Notes: generated by a model from the letters alone, not told the origin. A stretch of 64,000 nt of DNA from Terriglobia bacterium (GCA_020073465.1 JAIQFC010000009.1:62001-126000), one strand, 5' to 3'; shown: positions 54,287-63,660, counted from the stretch's first letter. Numbers and translations are program-made.

Positions 54287-54444
54287 GCAAGCGGGAGCAT
54301 TTGCAGCTCTCAACTCCGGTACTGTGAAAAAACCTTCACATCGACAGCCTATGAGCGATCGGATATAGTGCGCGGGACAGTGCAGCCTTATTGCTGTCTG
54401 TCCAGCCCCTGCGAATGAATCTCCGCACCGAAGAAAGATCTGAG

Positions 54445-55968
54445 ATGATACGGATACTCCCTGCTTTGTCACATGGAAGGATCACGTTTCTCTTCCCGAT
54501 TCTGCTGACCCTCACATTTTCCGCAGCCGGGCAATCATCCCTGGCAAGAATCAGCGTCGACACTCTGACGAACACTGACAGCGTGCACAAGACCGAAGTC
54601 GAGCCCGATACCTTCGCCTGGGGCAACACCATCGTGAGCGCCTTCCACGTTGCCCGCCGGCCCGGCACCATCGGCTGGGGCAGCGGGGATATCGGCTTCT
54701 CGACCTCGACCGATGGCGGCGTGACCTGGCACTACGGCCTCCTCCCCGGGCTTACGATCAACTACAAGAGCGGAACCTACGGTGCCGCCGCCGATCCCTC
54801 CGTCGCTTACGATGCCAAGCACGGCCAATGGCTGATTTCGACCCTGCCGCTCGCCGGCCTGAGTTGCTGCTCGGCGATCGGAGACGTCGCGGTCAGCCGC
54901 TCACCCGATGGTCTTCACTGGGGAAAGCCCATCCTCATCGACACAACCCATCTCGATGACAAGAACTGGACTGTCTGCGACAACACGCCTTCCAGTCCCT
55001 TCTACGGAAACTGCTACACGGAATGGGACCAGGCCTTCGGCAGCGGCGACGTCCTGATGAGCGTCTCCAGCGACGGCGGACTGACTTGGGGCCCCGGCAA
55101 AGCGTCGTCGGACCACGCCGGTGGACTCGGTGGCGAGCCCGTTGTGCAACCTAACGGCACCGTCATCGTACCCTTCGAGGGCGGAGGCATCGACGTCTTC
55201 AGTTCCACCAACGGCGGCACTTCGTGGGGCAGGAGCAAGGCCATCGCCAGCATCAACAGCCACTTTGTAGCAGGAGGGATTCGCAATCCCAACCTGCCCT
55301 CGGCAGACATCGATGGTGGCGGCAAGGTCTACGTCATTTGGTCCGATTGCCGCTTCCGCTCCGGCTGCAAATCGAACGACATCGTCATGAGCACTTCCAC
55401 CGACGGCACGACCTGGAGCGCCGTCACCCGCATTCCCATCGACCCGACCAGCAGTACAGTCGATCACTTCATCGCTGGCATCGGCGCCGACCCAGCAACC
55501 TCAGGCGCCACCGCGCACCTCACAATCGTCTACTACTACTACTACCCAACCGCAAATTGCACCGCCAGCACCTGCCAGCTGCACGTGGGCTTTACCACTT
55601 CCACCGACGGCGGCACAACCTGGACAGCAGGTACGCAAATCGCCGGCCCCATGAAGCTGGCGTGGCTGCCGAATTCCGACAACGGTCCCATGGTCGCCGA
55701 TTACATCGGCGTTTCGTATGTCAACGGCAATCCATTCGGCGTATTCGCGGTCGCGCAGGCCCCAACTACCGGGGGAGTTCTGCACGAATCGATGAACACC
55801 ACGAAGACTCCGCTGCCGGTTTCCTCTGGTGTCCCGCGCTTCAGTTCGGTCGACGACAAGCCGGTTCCAAACTTCAGGTCCGATCACACAATGCAGTTCT
55901 TCTACGACGACGAAGGACACCGCCCAATTCCGCAGTCGCGCTGGATCCCAACTCCAGCAGGGCAGTAG
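54445..55968 (+). CDS. Secreted BNR/Asp-box repeat protein
   Basis: 507 residues from ATG 54445, which places a signal peptide (residues 8-30, ending SAAGQ) at the N-terminus. The body is a beta-propeller of about six Asp-box repeats, each of the SxDGGxTW kind (STSTDGGVTWHYG, SVSSDGGLTWGPG, SSTNGGTSWGRS, STSTDGTTWSA, TTSTDGGTTWTAG). Sialidases and several lyases share this fold, but the catalytic Arg triad and Tyr/Glu of sialidases are not evident. Four Cys in CCSAIG and VCDNTPSSPFYGNCY may form disulfides. It could bind or cut a glycan. Divergent from the xylanase gene with 197 bases between starts. Confidence 0.85.
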   Translation: MIRILPALSHGRITFLFPILLTLTFSAAGQSSLARISVDTLTNTDSVHKTEVEPDTFAWGNTIVSAFHVARRPGTIGWGSGDIGFSTSTDGGVTWHYGLLPGLTINYKSGTYGAAADPSVAYDAKHGQWLISTLPLAGLSCCSAIGDVAVSRSPDGLHWGKPILIDTTHLDDKNWTVCDNTPSSPFYGNCYTEWDQAFGSGDVLMSVSSDGGLTWGPGKASSDHAGGLGGEPVVQPNGTVIVPFEGGGIDVFSSTNGGTSWGRSKAIASINSHFVAGGIRNPNLPSADIDGGGKVYVIWSDCRFRSGCKSNDIVMSTSTDGTTWSAVTRIPIDPTSSTVDHFIAGIGADPATSGATAHLTIVYYYYYPTANCTASTCQLHVGFTTSTDGGTTWTAGTQIAGPMKLAWLPNSDNGPMVADYIGVSYVNGNPFGVFAVAQAPTTGGVLHESMNTTKTPLPVSSGVPRFSSVDDKPVPNFRSDHTMQFFYDDEGHRPIPQSRWIPTPAGQ

Positions 55969-56217
55969 GACTTCGCTGGGCCGTGAAACGCCACCGCAAG
56001 ATCCCAGCATCAGAAGTTCCGACAGTAACCTTTACAAACTGGCACATCGAAACCAAAAATAGCCATCTGGACTAAAATAGACCCAGCTACTTCAATCGCT
56101 CATCTAAGTAGTTGGCCTCGCTGTTGGAAGCGGAACGCTGTCTACGGTATTCCGCAGTCTGGCGGCGATGAAGATTAGCAGCTGTTCCCATCCGCCGCTT
56201 CACTCGTTAGCGACGCG

Positions 56218-57147
56218 ATGGGATGTTACGGGATCGAGCTCCATAGCAGGATGATTAAGGCAACGCTTCGCAACCCGGCCCTCCGTAAACGCGCCACCCA
56301 GTTCGGACGCTTGGTGCGCCACTCTGCGGTCACCCCGCGCAGTGGCGAAACTCACAAGCCGCGGCTGGCCCACAATGGAGAACTCGGCGTCACCTTCATC
56401 GGTCATGCCAGCTTCTTTGTGCAGATTGGCGGACGCAGTGTCGTCATCGATCCCAACTTCGCCCGCTGGCTCTTTGTGCTCAAACGATTGCGCCGCCCCG
56501 GATTGCACGTCCGCGACCTGCCGCCCATTGACACGGTTTTAGTCACGCACGCGCACTTTGACCACCTGCACCGGCCCTCGCTGCGCGCCATCGTGCAGAA
56601 CAACCTGCGCACCCGCGGGACTGCGCCCGCCATCATCGTTCCGAGCCACGTCTCGGATCTGGTTTCCGACCTCGGCTTCTCCGAGATTATTGAACTCGAC
56701 TGGTGGAACACATCCCGTCACGGCAACCTGGCGGTGACGCACGTGCCGTCACGCCACTGGGGCGCCCGCATCCTGAAGGACTCGCACCGTGGCTATGGCG
56801 GCTTCGTTCTTCAGGCCGGCAAGCACTCCGTCTATCATGCCGGGGACACTGCGTATTTTGCAGGTTTCCGCGAGATCGGACGGCGGCTGTCGCCCGAACT
56901 CGCTCTGCTGCCCATCGGCGCCTACAATCCGCCGCAGTTCCGCAACGTGCACGCCAACCCCGCCGATGCCACACGCGCCTTCCTCGATCTCAAGGCCCGC
57001 TGGATGGTCCCCATGCACTACGGCACCTTCCGCCTCTCGCACGAACCCATCGACGAACCCCTGCAGTTGCTCGATGAGGAGGCCCGCTCGGCGGGAATCA
57101 AGGATCGAGTCTTCGTGCTCGAAGAGGGCGTTACCAGATTCTTCTGA
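56218..57147 (+). CDS. Metallo-beta-lactamase-fold hydrolase (NAPE-PLD/UlaG-like)
   Basis: 309 residues. Metal ligands are in place: THAHFDHLH (HxHxDH), HVPSRHWGAR, YHAGDTAYF, and MVPMHYGTF. The sequence GHASFFVQIGGRSVVIDPNF is the family's entry strand. In known relatives this fold hydrolyses N-acylphosphatidylethanolamine or cyclic lactones; substrate here is unknown. The N-terminal 40 residues are basic and Arg-rich without a signal peptide. Starts at ATG 56218 or ATG 56251 are equally weakly supported. The gene ends 84 bases before a dispersed repeat. Confidence 0.88.
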   Translation: MGCYGIELHSRMIKATLRNPALRKRATQFGRLVRHSAVTPRSGETHKPRLAHNGELGVTFIGHASFFVQIGGRSVVIDPNFARWLFVLKRLRRPGLHVRDLPPIDTVLVTHAHFDHLHRPSLRAIVQNNLRTRGTAPAIIVPSHVSDLVSDLGFSEIIELDWWNTSRHGNLAVTHVPSRHWGARILKDSHRGYGGFVLQAGKHSVYHAGDTAYFAGFREIGRRLSPELALLPIGAYNPPQFRNVHANPADATRAFLDLKARWMVPMHYGTFRLSHEPIDEPLQLLDEEARSAGIKDRVFVLEEGVTRFF

Positions 57148-57166
57148 TCCGCCCTGAACCTGCGTT

Positions 57167-57189
57167 GGGACAGCTGCCCAGGCTGTCCC
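57167..57189. repeat. Perfect hairpin after the metallo-hydrolase gene
   Basis: GGGACAGC, a seven-base loop, GCTGTCCC: an 8-bp perfect stem. No T-tract follows on either strand, so it is either a weak terminator or another dispersed palindrome. Confidence 0.5.
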
Positions 57190-57231
57190 GCCACGTCAGT
57201 TCTGGCACTTGCCCTGATCGTCGATTCGCGC

Positions 57232-57258
57232 TGTCATCCTGAGCGAAGCGAAGGACCC
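57232..57258. repeat. TGTCATCCTGAGCG repeat, minimal form
   Basis: TGTCATCCTGAGCG is followed, four bases later, by GAAGGACCC. The two conserved ends recur at 60768-60827 and 60943-61003 with a long variable hairpin between them, so this copy is a form without that middle. It lies between the metallo-hydrolase and glycerate kinase gene ends. Confidence 0.75.
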
Positions 57259-57343
57259 GTGCATCTTGTTTGTGCGCGAATCTCTGTGCATTGAATGCCA
57301 AGGACAGGTTTCGATATGTTCCGCGCATTTCAGGAACGCCTTC

Positions 57344-58672
57344 CTAGTAAGCCAGCAAGATCCTCAGGTCCCGCAAATTGTTCCCGGTTGGCCCAATTTG
57401 AACCGCATCGCCCAGCGCGTTGAAAAATGGATACGCATCAAATTTCTCAAGAGCTACACGCGCGTCGAGTCCTCGCGTCTGTGCCCGCTCAAGAGTTGTC
57501 CCGTCGGCCACGGCACCAGCCGCCGGGCTGTTCCCGTCCACGCCGTCCGTACCCGCACTAAGCACCGTGACGTTCTCGCCGCCGATCTTCATGGCACACG
57601 CCAGAGCGAACTGCTGGTTGCGCCCGCCGACACCGCCGTTTGTGACCTTCACTGTCACCTCCCCGCCCGAGATGAGGCAGACACGGCCAAATTGTTTCTT
57701 GAGCTCACGCAGTCGGCCCAATAAATACTCCGCCGCCCGCTCGTAGTCCCAGTCGTCACAAGAGTTGTCCACGTACACCACAAATCCCGCAGCCTCCGCA
57801 ACCGCCTGCGCCTGCTCCACCGCGGTCCGGTTCGATAAAATCGGCCACCAGCGCGAGCGGTGGAACGCCTGATCATCCGATTTCGGAGTTTCCTCCAGCG
57901 CATGCCGCTCAAACAGTTCCCGCATTGTCTGAGGAAACTGTTTCAGTAGGTCATATTCCTCGGCGAGGCGATAACAGTCTTCTACGGTGGTTGAGTCAGG
58001 CATCGTCGGCCCCGAAGCCAGCGCGTCGGGAGTGTTGTCAGGAACATCGGAAACCAGCAGCGAAACCTGCTGCGCCGGAAATGCCGCTCGGGCCAGTCGC
58101 CCTCCCTTTACCGCGGACAGATGCTTGCGGATCGCGTTGACCTCCGCGATGGGCGCGCCCGAGTACATCAGCACGCGGTAGGTCGCAATTAAGTCATCAA
58201 GCGAAATCCCGTCGTCAATCGGTTTCTCGACGATCGACGATCCTCCCCCACTGAGCAGAAAGATCACCAGCGACGATGCCGTTTGCGCCTCGAGCGCCTT
58301 TAGCATCGCATTCGCGGCCTGGATGGACTCGGCATTGGGCGTCGGATGTCCGCCGTGAAAATAACGGAATCCGCGCAGCTGCGTCGGAGGCTCAACCGAA
58401 CTGGCCACAATCCCTTCCAGCGAAGCCCCTACCTGCTCCGCTAGCGTCTCCACCATCGTGTGCCCCGCCTTTCCAAGCGACACCACCAGCACCCGGGCAT
58501 ACGACTGCAAGTCGTAAAGATCGTCGCAGACCCGCAACACCCCGCGCTCACAATGCACGTGCCGTGCGAATGCCTTGCCAATCGAGGCCTCAGCCAGCCC
58601 ATAGCGAAAGATCTCCCGTGCAGCTTCGCGCATTTGGCGGAACTGCGAGTCACGATCGGCGGTTGCACTCAT
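57344..58672 (-). CDS. Glycerate 2-kinase (DUF4147/MOFRL family)
   Basis: 442 residues. The N-terminal DUF4147 domain (LVVSLGKAGHTMVETLA, FLLSGGGSSIVEKPIDDGISLDDL) and the C-terminal MOFRL domain (VCLISGGEVTVKVTNGGVGGRNQQFALA and AGTDGVDGNSPAAGAVADG) are complete. Such enzymes phosphorylate D-glycerate to 2-phosphoglycerate, linking glyoxylate or serine catabolism to glycolysis. Older annotations call the family hydroxypyruvate reductase. The dehydratase and beta-hydroxyacid dehydrogenase at 51-53 kb could feed this step, but they are not in the same operon. The start 58672 has no clear ribosome site. Confidence 0.9.
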   Translation of the reverse strand: MSATADRDSQFRQMREAAREIFRYGLAEASIGKAFARHVHCERGVLRVCDDLYDLQSYARVLVVSLGKAGHTMVETLAEQVGASLEGIVASSVEPPTQLRGFRYFHGGHPTPNAESIQAANAMLKALEAQTASSLVIFLLSGGGSSIVEKPIDDGISLDDLIATYRVLMYSGAPIAEVNAIRKHLSAVKGGRLARAAFPAQQVSLLVSDVPDNTPDALASGPTMPDSTTVEDCYRLAEEYDLLKQFPQTMRELFERHALEETPKSDDQAFHRSRWWPILSNRTAVEQAQAVAEAAGFVVYVDNSCDDWDYERAAEYLLGRLRELKKQFGRVCLISGGEVTVKVTNGGVGGRNQQFALACAMKIGGENVTVLSAGTDGVDGNSPAAGAVADGTTLERAQTRGLDARVALEKFDAYPFFNALGDAVQIGPTGNNLRDLRILLAY

Positions 58673-58690
58673 GGCAGGATTATAAAGACC

Positions 58691-58890
58691 AGCTCTCAGC
58701 TGTCAGCCGTCAGCCACCAGAAAGGAACGGCGGCCGCCGGAAGCTATTACAGATGGAATTGCCGCAATCGCTCCTCCCGTTGATCTGGAAATAGACAATC
58801 TGAGGTTCAGCTGATGGCCGAGAGCTGAGAGCTGAGAGCTGACAGCTGGGTTCTTTGGATTCAGCTGATGGCCTACGGCTGAGGGCTGAT
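58691..58890. repeat. Heptameric repeats, AGCTGAN/TCAGCNN family, in inverted blocks
   Basis: First block 58696-58716 has three heptamers (TCAGCTG, TCAGCCG, TCAGCCA) in one orientation. Second block 58809-58890 has ten heptamers (AGCTGAT, GGCCGAG, AGCTGAG twice, AGCTGAC, AGCTGGG; then after 12 bases AGCTGAT, GGCCTAC, GGCTGAG, GGCTGAT) in the opposite orientation, so the region can fold on itself. The right end runs into the 3' end of the next gene and supplies its last codons. Confidence 0.88.
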
Positions 58891-59553
58891 GGCCTGCTTC
58901 ACCCACTGCTCAATTGCCTCGCGCAACTCCCGCAGCCTTCCCTCGAAAAAATGATCCGCGCCCTCAATCACCACAAGCTTCTTAGGCTCGGGCAACGACG
59001 TAACCAGAGCCTCCAACTTTGCCCGCGGACCAAACTGATCCCGCGCCCCGCTCACAAACAATTTTGGCTTGGCGCAATTCTGCAGAAAGTCAAGCTGGTA
59101 TACGCGCGGCTCTTCAGTGTCTGCCGCCACCGGAACCGCCGGAACCCCAACGCCGACGACCGCCTTGACTCGCGCATCCGGACACGCGGCCCGCAACCCG
59201 ACTGCCGCACCAAAGGAAAAACCCGCAAATAGCAGCGGCAAGTGAAACTCGGCATCAAGCCAGTCGAGCGCAGCCCGCACATCCTCAACTTCCCCATTGC
59301 CGTGATCGTGTTCACCCTGGCTGAGTCCAGTTCCGCGAAAATTGAACCGCAACACGGGATATCCAAAGCTGTTCAACGCCTTCATCGTGTGAAACACGAC
59401 CTTGTTATGCAGCGTCCCCCCAAACAGGGGGTGGGGATGGCAGACTACTGCTGCATGCGTGGTATTCTCGGCGCCCGCGTTCAGCAGCGCCTCGATCCTG
59501 CCTGCAGAACCTTCAAGAAAGAGAGACCGGATCGATGAGTTTGTGGAAATCAC
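58873..59553 (-). CDS. Alpha/beta hydrolase
   Basis: 226 residues starting at GTG 59553. The fold begins with AAVVCHPHPLFGGTLHNKV (oxyanion strand), then the nucleophile Ser in FAGFSFGAAVG, Asp in VSGARDQFGP, and His in EGADHFFEGRL, a complete triad. It belongs to the short dienelactone-hydrolase-like branch that includes bacterial OsmC-independent lipase relatives; the substrate is unknown. The last five codons (ISPQP) are formed by the heptameric repeat at 58870-58890, so the C-terminus was probably altered by repeat spread. It lies divergently from the peptidase gene at 59748. Confidence 0.88.
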   Translation of the reverse strand: MISTNSSIRSLFLEGSAGRIEALLNAGAENTTHAAVVCHPHPLFGGTLHNKVVFHTMKALNSFGYPVLRFNFRGTGLSQGEHDHGNGEVEDVRAALDWLDAEFHLPLLFAGFSFGAAVGLRAACPDARVKAVVGVGVPAVPVAADTEEPRVYQLDFLQNCAKPKLFVSGARDQFGPRAKLEALVTSLPEPKKLVVIEGADHFFEGRLRELREAIEQWVKQAISPQP

Positions 59554-59747
59554 ATCGTCAGATTACACGGGACAAGCCGCAAGTAAGAAATCAGAACCCG
59601 GGTTCGTGTGTTTGTATTCGCGACCTGTTGGCAAGAACTTGTTCATTCAAGCTGCTCGCAGCAACGTTTAGTGGCGAGAGCGACGGAGAGGAATCTGCTC
59701 GGACGTGTTCGGCCCGACGCCTCCGCGCGTCTGCTATCCTCTCCCCC

Positions 59748-60743
59748 ATGGACGCGGTCACGCTCACTCGTCAACTTGTCGACATCGAATCCATCACCGG
59801 CAATGAAGCCGCAGTCGGAAATTATCTCTACGGAGAATTGTGCCGCCTGGGCTACCAGACGAAGAAGATGCCGGTGGAAGGCGAGCGCTTCAATGTCTAC
59901 GCTACTTCTCCCGAGCAGCCGCATCCCGCCATTGTGTTCTCCACTCACATGGACACGGTTCCGCCATTCATTCCCTCTTCCGAAGACGCGACGCGCATCC
60001 ACGGCCGCGGCTCTTGCGACGCCAAGGGCATCATTGCGGCACAGATCGCCGCTGCCGAACGTCTGCGCCAGGAAAAAATCCACGTGGGCCTGCTGTTCGT
60101 CGTAGGAGAAGAACGCGACAGCCTGGGCGCGAAAGTGGCGAACGAGCAAGCGCCCGGCAGCCGCTACCTGGTCAACGGCGAACCCACCGAAAATCGCATC
60201 GCGCTGGCATCCAAGGGTACGCTCCGAGTTGAAGTGACGGCGACCGGCCGCATGGCACACTCCGCCTATCCTGAGCTAGGCGAGTCGGCGATCGATAAGC
60301 TGCTCGAAGCGCTCACCCGCTTGCGCGCCATGCCGTTGCCCTCCGCCCCGGAGATCGGCCCCTGCACGCTGAACATAGGCCTGATCGAAGGCGGCCGCGC
60401 GCCCAACGTCATTCCCGACTACGCCCACGCGGATTTGCTCTACCGCCTCGTTGGTCCGTCAGACGCCCTGCGCCGCCAGATTCTTGCGACCGCAGGCGAC
60501 CAGGTGAAAGTCACCTTCCCGCTCGAGATCCCCTTCCTCCGCCTGCGCACCGTCGATGACTTGCCCACGATGATCGCCGCGTTCACGACCGATGTTCCCT
60601 TCCTCACGAATTGGGGCGAACCCCTGCTGATCGGTCCGGGATCGATTCACGTCGCGCACACCGATGGCGAGTACATCGACAAGCAGCAACTGCACGAAGC
60701 GATTGATCTCTACTGCACGATCGCGAGGCGATTGCTGGGCTGA
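59748..60743 (+). CDS. M20-family peptidase/deacetylase (ArgE/DapE-like)
   Basis: 331 residues from ATG 59748 (the longer frame to 59535 adds an unconserved head). Zinc ligands are evident: FSTHMDTVPPF (His and Asp), RGSCDAKG (Asp bridging the metals), EERDS (catalytic Glu and metal Glu), and IHVAHTDGEYI. The dimerisation insert lies in the middle (residues 150-240). The family includes acetylornithine deacetylase, succinyl-diaminopimelate desuccinylase and peptidases. LysK-type lysine-pathway hydrolases are especially close in length (about 340-350). Which applies cannot be told. No arg or lys genes are near. Confidence 0.88.
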   Translation: MDAVTLTRQLVDIESITGNEAAVGNYLYGELCRLGYQTKKMPVEGERFNVYATSPEQPHPAIVFSTHMDTVPPFIPSSEDATRIHGRGSCDAKGIIAAQIAAAERLRQEKIHVGLLFVVGEERDSLGAKVANEQAPGSRYLVNGEPTENRIALASKGTLRVEVTATGRMAHSAYPELGESAIDKLLEALTRLRAMPLPSAPEIGPCTLNIGLIEGGRAPNVIPDYAHADLLYRLVGPSDALRRQILATAGDQVKVTFPLEIPFLRLRTVDDLPTMIAAFTTDVPFLTNWGEPLLIGPGSIHVAHTDGEYIDKQQLHEAIDLYCTIARRLLG

Positions 60744-60767
60744 AGGACGCGGCCCTCTCTCAGATTT

Positions 60768-61003
60768 GTCATCCTGAGCGTAGTAGCGGCTCCGCGAAGC
60801 GAAGCCGCTACGCAGTCGAAGGATCCCACGCAAGCATGCAGTGCCACCGGCGCATCGAGGAGTTTCCATCGATGCGGAACGTGTTACTTCGGCTGAAGTC
60901 GAGGGAACTCCTGTTTGGGTTTGTGGAAGCGCAAGCGCGCAAGGGGTCCTTCGACTCAGCGGGAAGGGCGCGTCGCGCACTTCCCACTCCGCTCAGGATG
61001 ACA
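60768..61003. repeat. Pair of inverted modular palindromic repeats flanking 115 bp
   Basis: Left unit 60768-60827 begins GTCATCCTGAGCG and ends GTCGAAGGATCCC; right unit 60943-61003 is the same on the opposite strand. Each has a different middle that is itself a hairpin (GTAGCGGCT...AGCCGCTAC on the left, GGGAAGTG...CTTCCC on the right). The 115 bases between hold further short palindromes such as GCATCGA...TCGATGC. No gene is supported in 60744-61065. The whole looks like a small inverted-repeat element. Confidence 0.8.
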
Positions 61004-61065
61004 GCTTTGAGGGGTAGAATTGTCACACGCGCAGATACGTGCTTCGCAAACAACAGGAGGTAATA

Positions 61066-61389
61066 TTGACAACCGCGATACTCTCTATCTTCGGCGTGAT
61101 CATCGGTGCGTCACTTCAGTACGTCTTCACTCGCTATCTTGAGAACCAGCGGCATCGCCGAGAACTGAGGACCCAAGCCTACTTGGACTACCTAAACTCT
61201 GTAAATGGACTGGCACACCCAAACGAACCCCAGGGCTCACAGCAGCGCGATCTCTTCGCGAAGGCGGCTGACGCCAAGCAGCGGGCAGCATTTGTAGCAA
61301 TGGTTGCAGCGATGCGCAAAGACTCCGGGAACACTGCCGGTCCAGGGATTGAAGATATGGACACAGTCTTGCTCGGGAGTCGCGACTGA
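61066..61389 (+). CDS. Small membrane-anchored hypothetical protein
   Basis: 107 residues from TTG 61066, chosen because a perfect AGGAGG stands five bases ahead; the upstream frame (from 61039) lacks one. The N-terminal helix (AILSIFGVIIGASLQYVFTRYL) is a membrane anchor with a Gly-rich packing face, followed by a basic stretch (ENQRHRRELRTQAYLDYLNS) that continues into amphipathic helices. Small proteins of this kind are widespread and unassigned. It is followed at once by the DUF255 gene (40 bases), so the two may be co-transcribed. Confidence 0.8.
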   Translation: MTTAILSIFGVIIGASLQYVFTRYLENQRHRRELRTQAYLDYLNSVNGLAHPNEPQGSQQRDLFAKAADAKQRAAFVAMVAAMRKDSGNTAGPGIEDMDTVLLGSRD

Positions 61390-61428
61390 TCGGACAGGAA
61401 TTTGTTCCAACCGCGCTAAACTTGAACC

Positions 61429-63606
61429 ATGACCACCACGACCCTCAACTCCCTCGCCCGCGCTTCCTCCGCCTACCTGCGCTCTGCCATGCACCAGCCG
61501 ATTCAGTGGCACGAGTGGAGGGAGGAAGCGTTCGCGGCGGCGCAGCGCGAGAACAAGCCCATATTGCTCGACATCGGCGCGGTCTGGTGTCACTGGTGCC
61601 ATGTGATGGACCGCGAGTCTTACGACGATCCCGAAATTGCGGCCATCGTGAATGAGCATTTCATCGCGGTGAAGGTGGACCGCGACGAGCGTCCCGACAT
61701 CGACAGCCGCTACCAGGCGGCGGTGCAGGCCGTCAGCGGGCAGGGAGGCTGGCCGCTCACTGCGTTTCTCACCCCGGGTGGCAAGCCGTTTTACGGCGGC
61801 ACGTACTTTCCGCCCAGCGACGGTTACGGGCGTCCCAGTTTCCGGCGGGTGCTGCTGAGCATCGCCAACGCGTACAAAGAGAAGAATGGCGACGTGGTCG
61901 AGCAGGCGAAGATGGTCGAAAGTGCGATCGCGCAGTCGGAATCTTTCGCCGGGCGCAGCGGGCGCGTGTCCCGCGACATCATCGATGCAATCCAGGAATC
62001 GGCATTCAAGATCTTCGACGCCCAACACGGCGGCTTTGGACAGGCGCCGAAGTTCCCGCATCCCTCCGCGCTTGATCTGTTGATAGATCAGTACTCGCGC
62101 AGCGGGGACGAAAAGCTCCGCGACCTCATCGTCACTACGCTCGAGCACATGGCCCACGGCGGCGTCTACGACCAGCTTGCGGGAGGATTCCATCGCTACT
62201 CGGTCGATGAGCGCTGGGTCGTGCCGCACTTCGAGAAGATGTGCTACGACAACTCGGAACTGCTGAAAAACTACGTGCACGCCTATCAGGCCACGGGCTC
62301 GGAGTTCTTCGCGCAGGTCGCCCGCGACATCATCCGATGGATGGACGAGTGGCTGAGCGATCGCGAGCGGGGCGGCTTCTACGCTTCCCAAGACGCGGAC
62401 ATCTCGATGGAAGACGACGGCGACTACTTCACCTGGACGCTGGATGAGGCTCGTGCAGTCCTGACCGAGGACGAAGCACGGGTAGCAGCGCTGCACTACG
62501 ACATCAATGAAGTCGGCGAGATGCACCACAACCCAGCAAAGAACGTGCTCTACGTGCGGGCTCCAATCGAAGAGATTGCCCGGAGGTTGAGCCTGGCTCC
62601 CGAACGCGCGAAAGCCCTACTCGATTCCGCCAAGACGAAGATGTACGCCGCACGACTCCAGCGTCCCACGCCCTATGTCGATAGGACGATCTATGTCGGC
62701 TGGAACAGTATGTGCGTCTCGGCATATCTGGAAGCCGCCAAAGTCCTTGATCTCGACGGCGCGCGCCGCTTCGCCCTGCGCTCGCTCGACCGCGTCCTCG
62801 CGGAAGCATGGAGAGCGCCGCACGGACAGTCTGACGGCGCGGGCGCCCCCGCTACGCGGCTGCTTCACGTAGTCGCGTACTCGGACCCGAAGGCGGAGCG
62901 CCGCGACATCCCGGGCGTGCTCGATGACTACGCCGCCACTGCTATCGCGTGTCTTGACGCCTACGAAGCCACTAACGACCTCAGCTACTTCAAGTTTGCC
63001 CACACCGTCGCGGACGCGATGATCGCGAAGTTCTTCGACCCAACCTCCGGCGGCTTCTTCGACAGCGAGCCGGGCGTCGACGGCAACAGCCTGGGCGTGC
63101 TCTCGATCCGCCGCAAGCCTTTGCAGGATTCACCCACACCTGCGGGCAATCCGATGGCAGCCATCGCGCTCGTGCGGCTGCATCACTACACGGGCGACAC
63201 CAGCTACCGCGACAAGGCGGAACAGACCCTTGAGACGTTCGCCGGCATCGCCGGCCAGTTCGGGATCTTTGCCGCGACCTACGGGATCGCCGTTCTCCAG
63301 CTTCTGGAACAACCGGTGCAGGTAGTCGTGATCGGGGAAGATGAAGGTGGGGAAATTACAACCGGACTCTATAAAACGGCCGTGGCTCCCTTCGCGTTCA
63401 ACAAGAGCGTGCTCCGCCTCTCCACCAGCGGCGCGGTCACCAGGAATCTTCCACCCACCCTGGCAGCCACGATCCCGAACCTTCCCCTGCTGCGATCGGG
63501 CAATCCGTTCGCCGTCCTATGCTCAGGCTCCGCTTGCCAACCACCGATTACAGTCCCTGCCGAGTTAAGGCATGCCCTGGAAGCAGCGATCAAGAAGCCT
63601 TCCTGA
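61429..63606 (+). CDS. DUF255 thioredoxin-domain protein (YyaL/SPATA20 family)
   Basis: 725 residues. The N-terminal thioredoxin-like domain (residues 1-160) has the family motif DIGAVWCHWCHVMDRESY, with WCHWCH in place of the WCGPC of ordinary thioredoxin. The rest is an (alpha/alpha) toroid like that of glycoside or epimerase enzymes (MAHGGVYDQLAGGFHRYSVDERWVVPHFEKMCYDN, QDADISMEDDGDYFTWT). The family, called spermatogenesis-associated protein 20 in animals, is present in most domains of life, but its reaction is not established. Length and order are normal. It may share a transcript with the small membrane gene before it. Confidence 0.95.
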   Translation: MTTTTLNSLARASSAYLRSAMHQPIQWHEWREEAFAAAQRENKPILLDIGAVWCHWCHVMDRESYDDPEIAAIVNEHFIAVKVDRDERPDIDSRYQAAVQAVSGQGGWPLTAFLTPGGKPFYGGTYFPPSDGYGRPSFRRVLLSIANAYKEKNGDVVEQAKMVESAIAQSESFAGRSGRVSRDIIDAIQESAFKIFDAQHGGFGQAPKFPHPSALDLLIDQYSRSGDEKLRDLIVTTLEHMAHGGVYDQLAGGFHRYSVDERWVVPHFEKMCYDNSELLKNYVHAYQATGSEFFAQVARDIIRWMDEWLSDRERGGFYASQDADISMEDDGDYFTWTLDEARAVLTEDEARVAALHYDINEVGEMHHNPAKNVLYVRAPIEEIARRLSLAPERAKALLDSAKTKMYAARLQRPTPYVDRTIYVGWNSMCVSAYLEAAKVLDLDGARRFALRSLDRVLAEAWRAPHGQSDGAGAPATRLLHVVAYSDPKAERRDIPGVLDDYAATAIACLDAYEATNDLSYFKFAHTVADAMIAKFFDPTSGGFFDSEPGVDGNSLGVLSIRRKPLQDSPTPAGNPMAAIALVRLHHYTGDTSYRDKAEQTLETFAGIAGQFGIFAATYGIAVLQLLEQPVQVVVIGEDEGGEITTGLYKTAVAPFAFNKSVLRLSTSGAVTRNLPPTLAATIPNLPLLRSGNPFAVLCSGSACQPPITVPAELRHALEAAIKKPS

Positions 63607-63619
63607 AATACATTCCTAC

Positions 63620-63660
63620 AAAAAACGTGGGCTGCCGGGTTATAAGGTCCCGGACAGCCC
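63620..63660 (-). terminator. Rho-independent terminator of the small secreted gene
   Basis: On the minus strand GGGCTGTCCGGG pairs with CCCGGCAGCCC (one bulge) and is followed, after ACG, by TTTTTT. It lies about 90 bases past the stop of the gene at 63748-63921. Confidence 0.8.
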
